The position numbers and the translations under genes were made by a program. A DNA stretch of 50,490 nt from Bacilli bacterium. Its GTDB lineage: Bacteria > Bacillota_I > Bacilli_A > RFN20 > CAG-826. The stretch spans positions 1-50,490 of the forward strand of contig JAFSNY010000067.1 of the NCBI GenBank assembly GCA_017447305.1, written 5' to 3'. The notes below the pieces were generated by a model, which searched no databases, was not told the origin of the DNA, and was given only the letters and a program-made list of their open reading frames with translations. This document shows, one piece after another, positions 32,168-41,933 of the stretch; positions within the stretch are counted from its first letter, which is position 1; each line of letters begins with the position of its first letter.

Positions 32168-32599
32168 ATGGAACTTAGAGAAGATGTTTTCTTTTTGATT
32201 AAACATTTGTCAAAATGTTTGGAATTAAGCTTAGATAAAGAAGCGGCCAGTCTGGATTTAACACCCCAGCAAGGTCGACTCCTAAGGTTTTTGATTATTA
32301 AACAAAATCGAAACGAGAAAGTCAGGCAAATCGATATCGAAGAGAGATTCCAATTATCTAAATCGACAGTGTCTGGTCTCATTAAGAGAATGCAGTGTAA
32401 AAAACTCATTTATAAGAAAATAGAAAAGCACAATATATACATTTATCCAAGTGAAGATGGAATTAAACTGATGAAATTATTCGATGAGAAAGTCGACGTG
32501 ATTAGAAATAAAGTCATGCAAAGTCTTAAAAAAGAAGAAGCTGAAAGTCTCATCACTAATCTAAATAAATTATTAATAGGAATAAAGGAGGAGTCATAG
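32168..32599 (+). CDS. MarR-family transcriptional regulator
   Basis: The 143-residue protein has the MarR winged helix: LTPQQGRLLRFLIIKQ, then the recognition helix region QIDIEERFQLSKSTVSGLIKRMQCKKLIYKK and a wing. It probably senses a toxic compound and releases its operator to let the adjacent exporter be made. ATG 32168 is chosen because the promoter at 32133-32161 excludes an earlier TTG (32120), and gives the normal MarR length. The mRNA would be leaderless. Its stop overlaps the exporter GTG start (TAGTG), so all three genes are one unit. Confidence 0.92.
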   Translation: MELREDVFFLIKHLSKCLELSLDKEAASLDLTPQQGRLLRFLIIKQNRNEKVRQIDIEERFQLSKSTVSGLIKRMQCKKLIYKKIEKHNIYIYPSEDGIKLMKLFDEKVDVIRNKVMQSLKKEEAESLITNLNKLLIGIKEES

Positions 32600-34437
32600 T
32601 GTTTAAAAAATTCAAATACGTCTTTGGAAGCGTTCGACAATATAAAAAATACGCCTTGATCACGCCTTTATTCATGATTGGCGAAGCTTTCTTAGAATGC
32701 TTATTACCATTTATCATGTCGATGCTTGTCGATACGATTCGTAATAACAGCGCATCCTTCACCGGAATGGATGCATTTACAACCGTTTATGAATATGAGA
32801 ATCTCACTCTCAAATTCACGATAAATGTGACAATTTTAGGAATCATCGGTGTCCTCTTATTAATGTCATTGTTATCACTATTTTGTGGAATCATGGGAGG
32901 AAGAACCGCAGCGAGAGCTTCAGTTGGTCTCTCAGTCAATTTAAGAGAAGACATGTTTAAGAAGATTGAATCATTCAGCTTCTCAAACATTGATAAATTC
33001 TCATCTTCATCCTTGCTTACAAGATTAACAACCGATATTGGAAATGTTCAAATGGCTTTCCAAATGGTCATCAGAATGGTCTTTAGAGCACCATTAATGA
33101 TGATCTTCTCAGCGATTATGGCGTTCATTTCCGGAGGAATGCTCGCCTGGATCTTTGTTGTTTTAATTCCATTAATCGCCTTTGGATTCTTTTTAATCAT
33201 CAAAAACGCAATGAGAATCTTTAGGAAATTATTCAAGAAATACGACGCTCTTAACGAAAGCGTTGAAGAAAACGTCGAAGGAATTAGAGTGGTCAAGTCC
33301 TTTGTTAGAGAAGATTATGAAAAGCAAAAATTCAATCGCACAAGCGATTATTTAGCAGGTAATTTCATTACTGCTGAAAAGATTGTTGCTCTTAATAACC
33401 CAATCTTAAATACCGCAATCCATTTAGCGAATATCGCAATTATGGGCATCGGCTGCTACTTCATCTTTAAGACCGAAACCGTCGATGGATGGGGATACAC
33501 CTTATCAATCGGTCAAATGTCCTCGCTTCTTTCCTATGGAATTCAAATCCTCATGTCCTTGATGTTTGTTTCAATGATCATGGTCATGCTCGTCTTATCA
33601 CTTGAAAGCGTTAACCGTATCTATGAAGTTTTAATTGAAGAACCAAGTATTAAAAATCCTGAAAATCCTATCTTTGAAATTAAAGATGGCTCAATTGATT
33701 TCAATCACGTGAACTTTAAATATAAAGCGGAAGCGGAGAAAAACACTCTTAGTGATATTGATATCCATATCAAATCAGGTCAATTCATCGGTATTTTAGG
33801 CTCAACTGGAAGTGGAAAATCCACCCTCGTTAGCCTTATCTCTCGTTTATATGATCTTGATGATAATGGTGGGGAAGTTCTCGTCGGAGGAGTTGATGTA
33901 AGAAAATACGACCTCGTCTCTTTACGTGACGCTGTCAGTGTTGTCTTACAAAAGAATGTCTTATTCTCTGGAACCATTTCTCAAAACCTCAGATGGGGAA
34001 ATAAAGACGCTACCGATGAAGAAGTCATCTGGGCGGCAAAAATCGCTCAAGCGGATTCTTTCGTTACATCCTTTGAAAATGGATACGATAAATATATCGA
34101 ACAAGGAGGCGCTAACGTATCCGGTGGTCAAAAACAAAGACTATGTATTGCCCGCGCCCTTCTTAAAAAACCAAAGATTTTGATCTTAGATGACTCAACA
34201 TCCGCAGTTGATACGAAAACCGACCGCCTTATTCGTAAGGCTTTAAAAGAAGATGTCCCACATATTACGAAGATTGTCATCGCTCAAAGAATTTCATCAA
34301 TTGAAGATGCTGACCAAATCATCATTCTGAATGATGGAAAGATTGATGCGATTGGAAATCACGAGTCACTTCTCAAAAACAATCATATTTATCAAGAAAT
34401 CTACTACACCCAAAATAGAGTAGGAGGTGATAAATAA
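32599..34437 (+). CDS. Heterodimeric ABC exporter subunit A (degenerate ATP site)
   Basis: This 612-residue half-transporter has six membrane helices (residues about 15-325) and an ATPase domain. Walker A GSTGSGKST, VLQKN (Q-loop) and VSGGQKQR (signature) are intact, but Walker B is ILILDDSTSAVD, with Asp where the catalytic Glu should be, and the switch His is Gln in IAQRISS. This is the pattern of the degenerate-site partner in heterodimeric drug exporters such as LmrC/TM287. It works with the next gene, whose start overlaps its stop (TAATG). GTG start. It probably pumps out drugs or lipids under MarR control. Confidence 0.92.
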   Translation: MFKKFKYVFGSVRQYKKYALITPLFMIGEAFLECLLPFIMSMLVDTIRNNSASFTGMDAFTTVYEYENLTLKFTINVTILGIIGVLLLMSLLSLFCGIMGGRTAARASVGLSVNLREDMFKKIESFSFSNIDKFSSSSLLTRLTTDIGNVQMAFQMVIRMVFRAPLMMIFSAIMAFISGGMLAWIFVVLIPLIAFGFFLIIKNAMRIFRKLFKKYDALNESVEENVEGIRVVKSFVREDYEKQKFNRTSDYLAGNFITAEKIVALNNPILNTAIHLANIAIMGIGCYFIFKTETVDGWGYTLSIGQMSSLLSYGIQILMSLMFVSMIMVMLVLSLESVNRIYEVLIEEPSIKNPENPIFEIKDGSIDFNHVNFKYKAEAEKNTLSDIDIHIKSGQFIGILGSTGSGKSTLVSLISRLYDLDDNGGEVLVGGVDVRKYDLVSLRDAVSVVLQKNVLFSGTISQNLRWGNKDATDEEVIWAAKIAQADSFVTSFENGYDKYIEQGGANVSGGQKQRLCIARALLKKPKILILDDSTSAVDTKTDRLIRKALKEDVPHITKIVIAQRISSIEDADQIIILNDGKIDAIGNHESLLKNNHIYQEIYYTQNRVGGDK

Positions 34438-36431
34438 TGCCGCCAAGAATTAGAGAACATTCACGTGCTAAAAAAGGAACAATGAAGCGTTTAGTTAAGC
34501 ACTTATTTAAAAACCATAAGGCTGCTTTAATCTTCTCGATGATTTGTATCGCCTTTAACGTTATCACCAACCTCTCATCCTCAATCTTTGCTAACTTCAC
34601 AACCGCAGTTTTAACTGCCTCTATCTCTCCAGTCTTAGAAGGTGGAGCAGCTAATCCGCAGTTTGGAATGAATCCATTCACTGACATGATTGAAGTCAGC
34701 GTCATGGGAATGAATCTTGCCACTAATTTAACAACTTTGTTAATCGTTTTAGGCTCGATTTATTTCGTCGGTATCTTTGCCTCATGGGCTTGGAACCGCA
34801 CAATGGCGGTGGTGACACAAAAATTCCTAAATGAATTTAGGAAAGCGATGTTTAATCACATGCAGGATTTACCAATCCGTTATTTCGACACCCATCAACA
34901 CGGACAAATCATGTCTTTATACACTAACGACATCGATACTATCCGCCAATTTGTCTCACAATCACTTCCATCTCTCTTCCAAACCGGATTAATGTGCATC
35001 ACTTTATTAGTGACGATGTTACTTAACTCCGTCTGGATGACACTTGTTGTCCTTCTTGGAACGATCGCGATGTTCCTTAATACCAAACATATCGGTGGTA
35101 AGAGCGCTAAATACTTCGTCAAACAGCAAATGAGTGTTGCGAAAGTCGAAGGCTTTATCCAAGAATCCATTAATGGTCTTAAAGTCATTAAAGTCTTCAA
35201 TCACGAAGATGAATCACTTAAAGACTTCGATGTTCTTAACGAAGAACTTCGTTACAACTCAACTGAAGCGAACTTACACGGCAATATCACTGGACCAATC
35301 AATGGTAATATTGGTAACTTTGTCTATGTCTTAACCGCAGTTATGGGATTATTAATCTTTATTATCCCAGGATTTAATAACTTAACACTTACCTATTATG
35401 GCTCAATTAACTTATCAACCTTTATGGGAGCGGTCGTTAGCTTCTTAATGATGTCGAGAAGCTTCTCTAATAACGTCAATAACTTCTCTCAACAAGTAAC
35501 CTTTATCGTCATGGGTATGGCGGGCGCTTCACGTTGCTTCGATCTCATGGATGAAAAGAAGGAAATTGATGAAGGTTATGTCTCTTTAGTTAATGTTAGA
35601 TATGATGAAAATGGTGAAATGATTGAAACAAGTGAACACACTCACGACTTCGCCTGGAAACATCCTCACGGCGATGGTTCGTTAACCTATACTCCACTCA
35701 AAGGTGATATTTTGCTTAAAGATGTTGATTTCTCATACACCGGAGAAAAACTTGTTCTTAAGAACGTCAATATTTACGCTCACCCAGGACAAAAAATCGC
35801 TCTTGTCGGAGCCACAGGCGCAGGAAAGACAACCATTACTAACCTTATCAACAGATTCTATGATATCGCTGATGGAAAAATCAGATACGATGGGATTAAT
35901 ATTAATAAAATTAAACGCGCTGACCTCCGTCGTTCTTTAGGAATCGTTTTACAAGATACAAACTTATTCACTGGAACGGTTATGGAAAACATCCGATATG
36001 GTAAATTAGACGCGACAGACGAAGAAGTATACGAAGCGGCAAAAATTGCTAACGCATATGACTTTATCTCTCGTTTACCAGATGGATTCAACACAGTTTT
36101 AAGCGGTAATGGTTCTAACCTATCTCAAGGTCAAAGACAATTAATTAATATCGCCCGCTGTGCTATCGCGGACGCTCCTGTTATGATTCTTGATGAAGCG
36201 ACATCAAGTATCGATACGAGAACAGAAAAACTCGTTCAAGAAGGCATGGATAAATTAATGGAGGGAAGAACGGTCTTTATCATCGCTCACCGTTTATCCA
36301 CCGTCCAAAATAGCGATGCGATTATGGTCTTAGATCACGGAGCTATCATCGAAAGAGGAACCCACGCTCAATTAATTGAACAAAAAGGTACCTATTATCA
36401 ACTTTATACTGGTGCCTTTGAACTCGAGTAA
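34437..36431 (+). CDS. Heterodimeric ABC exporter subunit B (active ATP site)
   Basis: The 664-residue partner has a basic N-terminal tail (PPRIREHSRAKKG), six membrane helices, a 50-residue insertion before the ATPase domain (about 375-415, containing EHTHDFAWKHPHGDGS), and a complete ATPase: GATGAGKTT, VLQDTNLF, LSQGQRQ, MILDEATSSID with the catalytic Glu, and the switch His in IAHRLST. With subunit A it forms one active and one degenerate ATP site, as in LmrCD and TM287/288. It is transcribed with marR and subunit A and is followed by a terminator-like hairpin. Confidence 0.92.
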   Translation: MPPRIREHSRAKKGTMKRLVKHLFKNHKAALIFSMICIAFNVITNLSSSIFANFTTAVLTASISPVLEGGAANPQFGMNPFTDMIEVSVMGMNLATNLTTLLIVLGSIYFVGIFASWAWNRTMAVVTQKFLNEFRKAMFNHMQDLPIRYFDTHQHGQIMSLYTNDIDTIRQFVSQSLPSLFQTGLMCITLLVTMLLNSVWMTLVVLLGTIAMFLNTKHIGGKSAKYFVKQQMSVAKVEGFIQESINGLKVIKVFNHEDESLKDFDVLNEELRYNSTEANLHGNITGPINGNIGNFVYVLTAVMGLLIFIIPGFNNLTLTYYGSINLSTFMGAVVSFLMMSRSFSNNVNNFSQQVTFIVMGMAGASRCFDLMDEKKEIDEGYVSLVNVRYDENGEMIETSEHTHDFAWKHPHGDGSLTYTPLKGDILLKDVDFSYTGEKLVLKNVNIYAHPGQKIALVGATGAGKTTITNLINRFYDIADGKIRYDGININKIKRADLRRSLGIVLQDTNLFTGTVMENIRYGKLDATDEEVYEAAKIANAYDFISRLPDGFNTVLSGNGSNLSQGQRQLINIARCAIADAPVMILDEATSSIDTRTEKLVQEGMDKLMEGRTVFIIAHRLSTVQNSDAIMVLDHGAIIERGTHAQLIEQKGTYYQLYTGAFELE

Positions 36432-36453
36432 GATTAAATTAACTAAAAAAAAT

Positions 36454-36485
36454 GAGGGTGAGAGTAATTCTCATCCTTTCTTTAT
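36454..36485 (+). terminator. Terminator after the exporter operon
   Basis: GGGTGAGA (36456-36463) pairs with TCTCATCC (36469-36476), with one G-T pair, and TTTCTTTAT follows. Confidence 0.6.
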
Positions 36486-36539
36486 AGTGTTTTCCTATAT
36501 TTTTCTTTAAAAAATAAGGAGAGGACATTAAAATATTAT

Positions 36540-38771
36540 ATGATTATGGAAGAAAAGAAAAAGCTCCCTCCAGTGAACGGAGGATATTCTCTCCACACCT
36601 TTGAACAACTTAAAGATGTCTATGAGGAATATATCCATGTTGAGAAGGATCGTCAGCATATTGTGGAGGCCTTTAATTTCATCGTGAAAAAACACGAAGG
36701 TCAAACAAGAAGAAGCGGTGAGCCTTATTATCATCACCTCATCGAGGTCGCTTATATTGTCGCCATTCTTCACTGTGGACCTGCAACGATTATTGCTGCT
36801 TTACTTCACGATGTTGTCGAAGACACCGACACAACAGTTGAAGATATCAAAAAGATGTGGGGAGAAGACGTCGCGCAGATTGTTGATTCTTTAACAAAAA
36901 TTCAAAGATTAAAACTTTCGAAGATGAATGCTTCTGAATTTGAAGCGGAAGACCATCGAAAGATATTCCTAGGTATGGCGAAGGATATCCGCGTCATCTT
37001 AATTAAACTTGCGGATAGACTCCATAACCTTAGAACTTTAGGAGCGTTGTCTCTTGAAAGACAAAAAGCAATATCAAAAGAGACACTCGATGTCTTTATC
37101 CCAATTGCTCATCGTCTAGGTTTAGAAAAGATTAAAAGTGAGATGCAAGATCTCTGCTTAAAATATCTCGAACCGGAAAAATACGAAGAAATTAAGCGTC
37201 TTCTTTCAAAGAAAGAAAAGACGATGGGTAAATCACTCGATTCCACAAAGAAAAGAATCGCTGATATCCTCTTTGAAAAGCATATTCCATTCGAAATCGA
37301 ATCAAGAATCAAGAGCATTTATTCCATCTATAACAAGGTCTACATCAAAGGTCATCCATTTGATGAGGTTTACGATATTCTAGCTTTTAGAATTATCACC
37401 GAAACAGAAATTCAGTGTTATGAAATCTTGGGTTTGATTCACCAAATCTATAAACCTGTCCCAGGTAGATTTAAAGACTATATCGCGATGCCTAAACCAA
37501 ACATGTATCAATCTTTGCATACGACTATCCTTTCAGGTGATGGAAACATTTACGAAGTTCAAATTAGAACGAAAGAGATGGACGAAATTGCTGAAAGTGG
37601 CGTTGCCGCTCACTGGGCGTATAAAGAAGGCGGATACAATTACGAAAAAGAACAAAAAGAAATTGAAAATAAATTACACTGGTTCAGAGACTTTGTCGCG
37701 ATGAGTGATGAATCAAGCGAAGAAAACGCCTCTGCTGCGGAATATATCAATAACTTAACCAAAGACATCTTTGAAGCAAACATTTATGTTTTTACTCCGA
37801 AAGGAAAAGTTATTGAACTCCCTAACCAAGCCACTCCAGTAGATTTCGCTTATCGTATTCATACAAAAATTGGAGATCAATGTGTCGGTGCGCTAGTTAA
37901 TGGAGTCATGGTCCCACTTAACACCGTCCTTAAAACTGGCGATATCGTGGAAATCCGTACTTCTAAAACTTCTCCAGGACCAAGCGAAAGATGGCTCGAC
38001 TTTGTCGTTTCATCAACCGCGAAGAGTCAAATTAGAAAATTTATCTCCAAAAGAGACGCTGAATTATTAAGAGATGAGAAAATCGCTAAAGGCCATCAAT
38101 CATTACTCGATGCATTTAAGGACCGCGGATATACAGAAGCGGAGATGAAAGAAATTCTCGATGCAAATAAGAAAGCTCTTTTAGAAAATTATAACTGCGA
38201 GACACTCGATGATTTATATGTAGCCATCTCTAACCATAAACCATCAACAAACGCCGTCCTCGAATTCTTAAAAGTTAAAAGAAAAGATAATGCGCCTTCC
38301 TTTAGGAAGAAAGAAATTAAGCGCAGCACTTGTCCAGTGAGATGTAAAGGTGTAGGAAAAATTGCTATTGCCTTATCAAATTGCTGTAACCCAATTCCTG
38401 GTGATGATATCATCGGATATATTACCAAAGGTAAGGGAGTGACAGTTCACAGAAAGAATTGTCCAAATGTCATGAGAGAAAAAGAAAGACTAGTGGAAGT
38501 GTGCTGGAGTGATGAAATCGAAATCAGCAACTACCCAGTCGATATCATCTTAGAATGTGGAGACCGTCCAAACCTCCTCACCGATATCATCAACAGTCTC
38601 TCACAACAAAAAGTCGCCGTTAACTCGATTCATGCGAGACTTCTTAATAACGGCGCTAAATGCGTTATAACCGCGACGATCTTAGTTAGTGATGCGAAAA
38701 GATTAAGGGATATCTTTGATATCTTACTCGGAATCTCTTCCGTCTATAACGTTGATCGAGTCATACATTAG
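36540..38771 (+). CDS. rel: Bifunctional (p)ppGpp synthetase/hydrolase Rel
   Basis: The 743-residue protein is a long RelA/SpoT homolog. The hydrolase HD domain has GEPYYHHLIEVA and LLHDVVEDT, so breakdown of (p)ppGpp should be active. The synthetase has RIKSIYSIYNKV, GRFKDYIAMPKPNMYQSLHT and YEVQIRT. TGS (YVFTPKGKVIELPNQATPVDFAY), a helical region, a zinc-finger-type region (CPVRCKGVGKIAIALSNCCNPIPGD) and a C-terminal ACT domain follow. It adjusts growth to amino-acid supply via the ribosome. AAGGAGAGG lies 15 nt before the ATG, longer than usual; ATG 36546 is an alternative. It occurs before hisS as in Bacillus, without dtd. Confidence 0.95.
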   Translation: MIMEEKKKLPPVNGGYSLHTFEQLKDVYEEYIHVEKDRQHIVEAFNFIVKKHEGQTRRSGEPYYHHLIEVAYIVAILHCGPATIIAALLHDVVEDTDTTVEDIKKMWGEDVAQIVDSLTKIQRLKLSKMNASEFEAEDHRKIFLGMAKDIRVILIKLADRLHNLRTLGALSLERQKAISKETLDVFIPIAHRLGLEKIKSEMQDLCLKYLEPEKYEEIKRLLSKKEKTMGKSLDSTKKRIADILFEKHIPFEIESRIKSIYSIYNKVYIKGHPFDEVYDILAFRIITETEIQCYEILGLIHQIYKPVPGRFKDYIAMPKPNMYQSLHTTILSGDGNIYEVQIRTKEMDEIAESGVAAHWAYKEGGYNYEKEQKEIENKLHWFRDFVAMSDESSEENASAAEYINNLTKDIFEANIYVFTPKGKVIELPNQATPVDFAYRIHTKIGDQCVGALVNGVMVPLNTVLKTGDIVEIRTSKTSPGPSERWLDFVVSSTAKSQIRKFISKRDAELLRDEKIAKGHQSLLDAFKDRGYTEAEMKEILDANKKALLENYNCETLDDLYVAISNHKPSTNAVLEFLKVKRKDNAPSFRKKEIKRSTCPVRCKGVGKIAIALSNCCNPIPGDDIIGYITKGKGVTVHRKNCPNVMREKERLVEVCWSDEIEISNYPVDIILECGDRPNLLTDIINSLSQQKVAVNSIHARLLNNGAKCVITATILVSDAKRLRDIFDILLGISSVYNVDRVIH

Positions 38772-38789
38772 AAAGGATAAACTGAACAT

Positions 38790-40139
38790 ATGGAAAGCCA
38801 AAACGTTAAAGGAACAAAAGACATCTTTAATAAAGAAGCTGAGATGTTTGAATATGTTGAAACCGTGATGAAAAGCATCGCGGCGACATATGGTTTCAAA
38901 GATATGAGACCACCTCTTTTAGAGCATAGTGAAGTTTTCTCAAGAGCGGTCGGAGAATCATCAGACGTCGTAAGAAAAGAAATGTACACATTTTTAGATA
39001 AAGGTGGACGTTCTTTGACCTTGCGTCCAGAATTCACCGCTGGAATCATGAGATTAATCGTGCAAAACAAACTTTACGCGACCGAAGATTTACCAATCAA
39101 GGCTTATTACCATGGCCCTGTTTTCCGTTATGAAAGACCACAACTTGGCAGATATCGTCAATTTAATCAATTCGGTGTTGAAAGTGTTGGAGTTAATTCC
39201 TATTTCCATGATGTTGAAGTTATCCTCCTAGGATATATCACTCTTTTAAACCTCGGTTTTGAAGGATTGAAACTAAAAATCAACACTCTTGGTGATGATG
39301 AATCCAGAACAAATTATAAGAATGCTTTAAAAGCCTTCTTTGAAGATAAAATCGCTAATATGTGTGAAGATTGTAAACAGCGTTATGAGATTAATCCGTT
39401 AAGAATTCTTGACTGCAAAGTTCCTGCCGATCAAGAAATCGTTAAGAGTGCTCCTAAGATGAGAGACTATCTCTCTAAGGAGAGTCAAATTAGATTTAAC
39501 CACGTTTTACAAGAATTAGAACAAAGCGGAATCGAATACGAAGTCGATGACACACTCGTTAGAGGTCTTGACTATTATAGTGAGACAGTTTTCGAATTCC
39601 ATTTTGTCAGTGATAAAGGCGTCAATTATGGCGCGATAGGCGCGGGTGGTCACTATGACAAACTCGTGAAAGAAATGGGCGGTCCTTCTTTAGAAGGAGT
39701 GGGATTTAGCTTTGGTATTGAAAGAGTTGTTTCCGTCATGCAAGACAACAATCTTTTTGAAGGAATTCTTTCTGATCAAAGTCTTGATGCATACATTATC
39801 CCAATGGATCCGCTCTATAACACAAACGCACTCGACGTTGCTTTAGCGCTGCGTGCTAATGGATATCGTGTAGAAGTTCCTTATGATGGCGGCAAAGTCG
39901 CATCACTAATTAAGAAAGCGAATCGCAAAGGGGCAAGAATCGCTATTTTCATCGGCGAAGAAGAAATAAGAAGTGACTCGCTGTCCATCAAGGACCTAAA
40001 GTTTAACAAACAGGAAAATATTGCTTTAGGCGACTTGCTCACCTACGTAGATGAAATCTTCAATGAGCACGAATGTCAGTGCAAAAATGAAGAAGACAAA
40101 GGTGAGCAATGTTGCTGCAAGCAAAAAGACAAAGAATAG
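38790..40139 (+). CDS. hisS: Histidine--tRNA ligase with Cys-rich tail
   Basis: The 449-residue class II synthetase has motif 1 (DMRPPLLEHSEVFSRAVGE), motif 2 (GPVFRYERPQLGRYRQFNQFG), the histidine-specific LVRGLDYYSETVFEF and AIGAGGHYDKL, and motif 3 (GVGFSFGIERV), followed by the anticodon-binding domain. After this domain a hydrophilic tail (about 425-449) holds five cysteines, CQC and CCC separated by an acidic stretch, which ordinary bacterial HisRS lacks. It follows rel and precedes aspS by 12 nt, probably one operon. Confidence 0.95.
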   Translation: MESQNVKGTKDIFNKEAEMFEYVETVMKSIAATYGFKDMRPPLLEHSEVFSRAVGESSDVVRKEMYTFLDKGGRSLTLRPEFTAGIMRLIVQNKLYATEDLPIKAYYHGPVFRYERPQLGRYRQFNQFGVESVGVNSYFHDVEVILLGYITLLNLGFEGLKLKINTLGDDESRTNYKNALKAFFEDKIANMCEDCKQRYEINPLRILDCKVPADQEIVKSAPKMRDYLSKESQIRFNHVLQELEQSGIEYEVDDTLVRGLDYYSETVFEFHFVSDKGVNYGAIGAGGHYDKLVKEMGGPSLEGVGFSFGIERVVSVMQDNNLFEGILSDQSLDAYIIPMDPLYNTNALDVALALRANGYRVEVPYDGGKVASLIKKANRKGARIAIFIGEEEIRSDSLSIKDLKFNKQENIALGDLLTYVDEIFNEHECQCKNEEDKGEQCCCKQKDKE

Positions 40140-40151
40140 GAGTTAACAGCA

Positions 40152-41882
40152 GTGGAAAGAACATGTCGCAACACCGACTTAGGTGTGAAAGATATAAATA
40201 GAGAGGTAACCATTCTAGGGTGGGTAAGTAAAAGAAGAAACTTAGGAGCGATTCTTTTCATCGATTTAAGAGACCGTTCAGGAATTATCCAAGTTGTCGT
40301 TAATGAAGGCGTGGAGATTCCAGATATTCGTAATGAATATGTCATTGAGGTCAAAGGTATCGTTGAAAGAAGAAGTAATCCAAATAAGCAATTAAAGACC
40401 GGCGAAATCGAAGTCAACGCTTCAAAAATCACTGTCATCAATAAAGCAAAGACAACTCCGATGATTATCGCTGATGAAACCGATGCTTTGGAAGATACGA
40501 GATTAAAATATCGTTACCTCGACTTACGTCGTCCGATGATGCAAAGATATTTTGATATTAGGGATCAAATCAAAATCACCACTCATAAATATCTTCACGA
40601 GCATCAATTTATCGAGATTGAAACACCAATGTTATGTGCCTCTTCTCCTGAAGGAGCGAAGGAATATTTAGTTCCGTCTCGTCTTCACCAAGGATGTTTC
40701 TACGCTTTGCCTCAATCCCCTCAAATGTATAAGCAGCTTTTGATGGTCGCTGGGTTTGAAAGATATTACCAAATCGCAAGATGCTTCAGAGATGAAGATT
40801 TACGCGCGGACCGTCAACCAGACTTCACTCAAATCGATATTGAAACATCTTTCCTCACTCAAGATGAGTTCCTCACGATGATGGAAGGTTTGATTCACGA
40901 TATTTTCAAAAACACTATCGGATATGAAGTAAAACTTCCTCTCCGTCAAATGCCTTATAAGGAAGCGATGGATAAATACGGAAGCGATAAGCCAGATACC
41001 CGTTTCGACATCCATCTTCACGATTTGAAAGAATTATTTTATAATTCTTCTTTTGAAGGATATCGCACCGCGGAAGCAATTAAAGGTATTAAAGTCGAAG
41101 GTGTCGCAAATGTCACATCCCGTAAAGTTATTGATTCGTTAACTTTAGAAGCAAAGAAATTCTCCCTAGGAGGTTTGACTGTCCTTAAGATGGAGGGCGA
41201 GGCTCTTACAGGTTCATTCATGAAATTTGTTTCAGAAGAAGAAACAGCAGCGTTAATCAAAGAATTTGATTTACATGATAACGACATCTTAATTATCGCG
41301 GCAGGACCATATAACCGCGTTACGCCTCTTTTAGGCGCACTTAGAAACAAATATGGTAAGGAACTTGGTTTAATAAAACCAAATACTTATGACTTATTAT
41401 GGGTTGTCGATTTCCCAATGTTTGAAAGAGACGTGGAAAATGGACAAATTGTCGCTACTCACCATCCGTTCACTCGTCCAAAGGATGAAGATCTTAAATA
41501 TCTCGACACCGATCCAACTAAATGCATCAGTTATGCTTATGATATTGTCATCAACGGATATGAAGCTGGTGGTGGCACTTTAAGAATTTATGACCAAGAT
41601 GTCCAAAAAAAGATTTTCGAAATCTTAGGATTAAGCGATGATGAGATTAAAGAGAAATTCGGATATTTCGTCGATGCGTTACAATACGGAACACCTCCAC
41701 ATGGCGGAATGGCTTTTGGCTTAGATCGTTTAGCGATGATTTTAGGCGGAACAGACAATATTCGTGACGTCATTGCCTTCCCGAAAAACCTCGCTGGAGT
41801 AGAGCCGATGAGTGGCGCGCCAACAAGCGTTACCAAGGAACAATTAGATGACCTTGGAATCAAATTTGACGAACAAAAATAA
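40152..41882 (+). CDS. aspS: Aspartate--tRNA ligase
   Basis: The 576-residue bacterial-type class II synthetase has an N-terminal OB-fold anticodon domain (VTILGWVSKRRNLGAILFIDLRDRSGIIQVV), motif 1 (IEIETPMLCASSPEGAKEYLVPSR), motif 2 (FRDEDLRADRQPDFTQIDIE), the bacterial insertion domain, and motif 3 (HGGMAFGLDRLAMIL). The start codon is GTG, with AGGAGTTAAC before it. It sits 12 nt after hisS, the usual Firmicutes order. Whether it also charges tRNA-Asn cannot be decided from sequence here. Confidence 0.97.
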   Translation: MERTCRNTDLGVKDINREVTILGWVSKRRNLGAILFIDLRDRSGIIQVVVNEGVEIPDIRNEYVIEVKGIVERRSNPNKQLKTGEIEVNASKITVINKAKTTPMIIADETDALEDTRLKYRYLDLRRPMMQRYFDIRDQIKITTHKYLHEHQFIEIETPMLCASSPEGAKEYLVPSRLHQGCFYALPQSPQMYKQLLMVAGFERYYQIARCFRDEDLRADRQPDFTQIDIETSFLTQDEFLTMMEGLIHDIFKNTIGYEVKLPLRQMPYKEAMDKYGSDKPDTRFDIHLHDLKELFYNSSFEGYRTAEAIKGIKVEGVANVTSRKVIDSLTLEAKKFSLGGLTVLKMEGEALTGSFMKFVSEEETAALIKEFDLHDNDILIIAAGPYNRVTPLLGALRNKYGKELGLIKPNTYDLLWVVDFPMFERDVENGQIVATHHPFTRPKDEDLKYLDTDPTKCISYAYDIVINGYEAGGGTLRIYDQDVQKKIFEILGLSDDEIKEKFGYFVDALQYGTPPHGGMAFGLDRLAMILGGTDNIRDVIAFPKNLAGVEPMSGAPTSVTKEQLDDLGIKFDEQK

Positions 41883-41933
41883 AATTGTATATCTACTATT
41901 TGTTTACTAAAAATCTACTAGAAGGAGAAAAAT

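Noticed and set aside
32599-36431. The ABC exporter pair as the exporter of the GG-leader peptide
   Set aside because: Neither subunit has an N-terminal C39 peptidase domain, and the pair is controlled by MarR far from the peptide gene.
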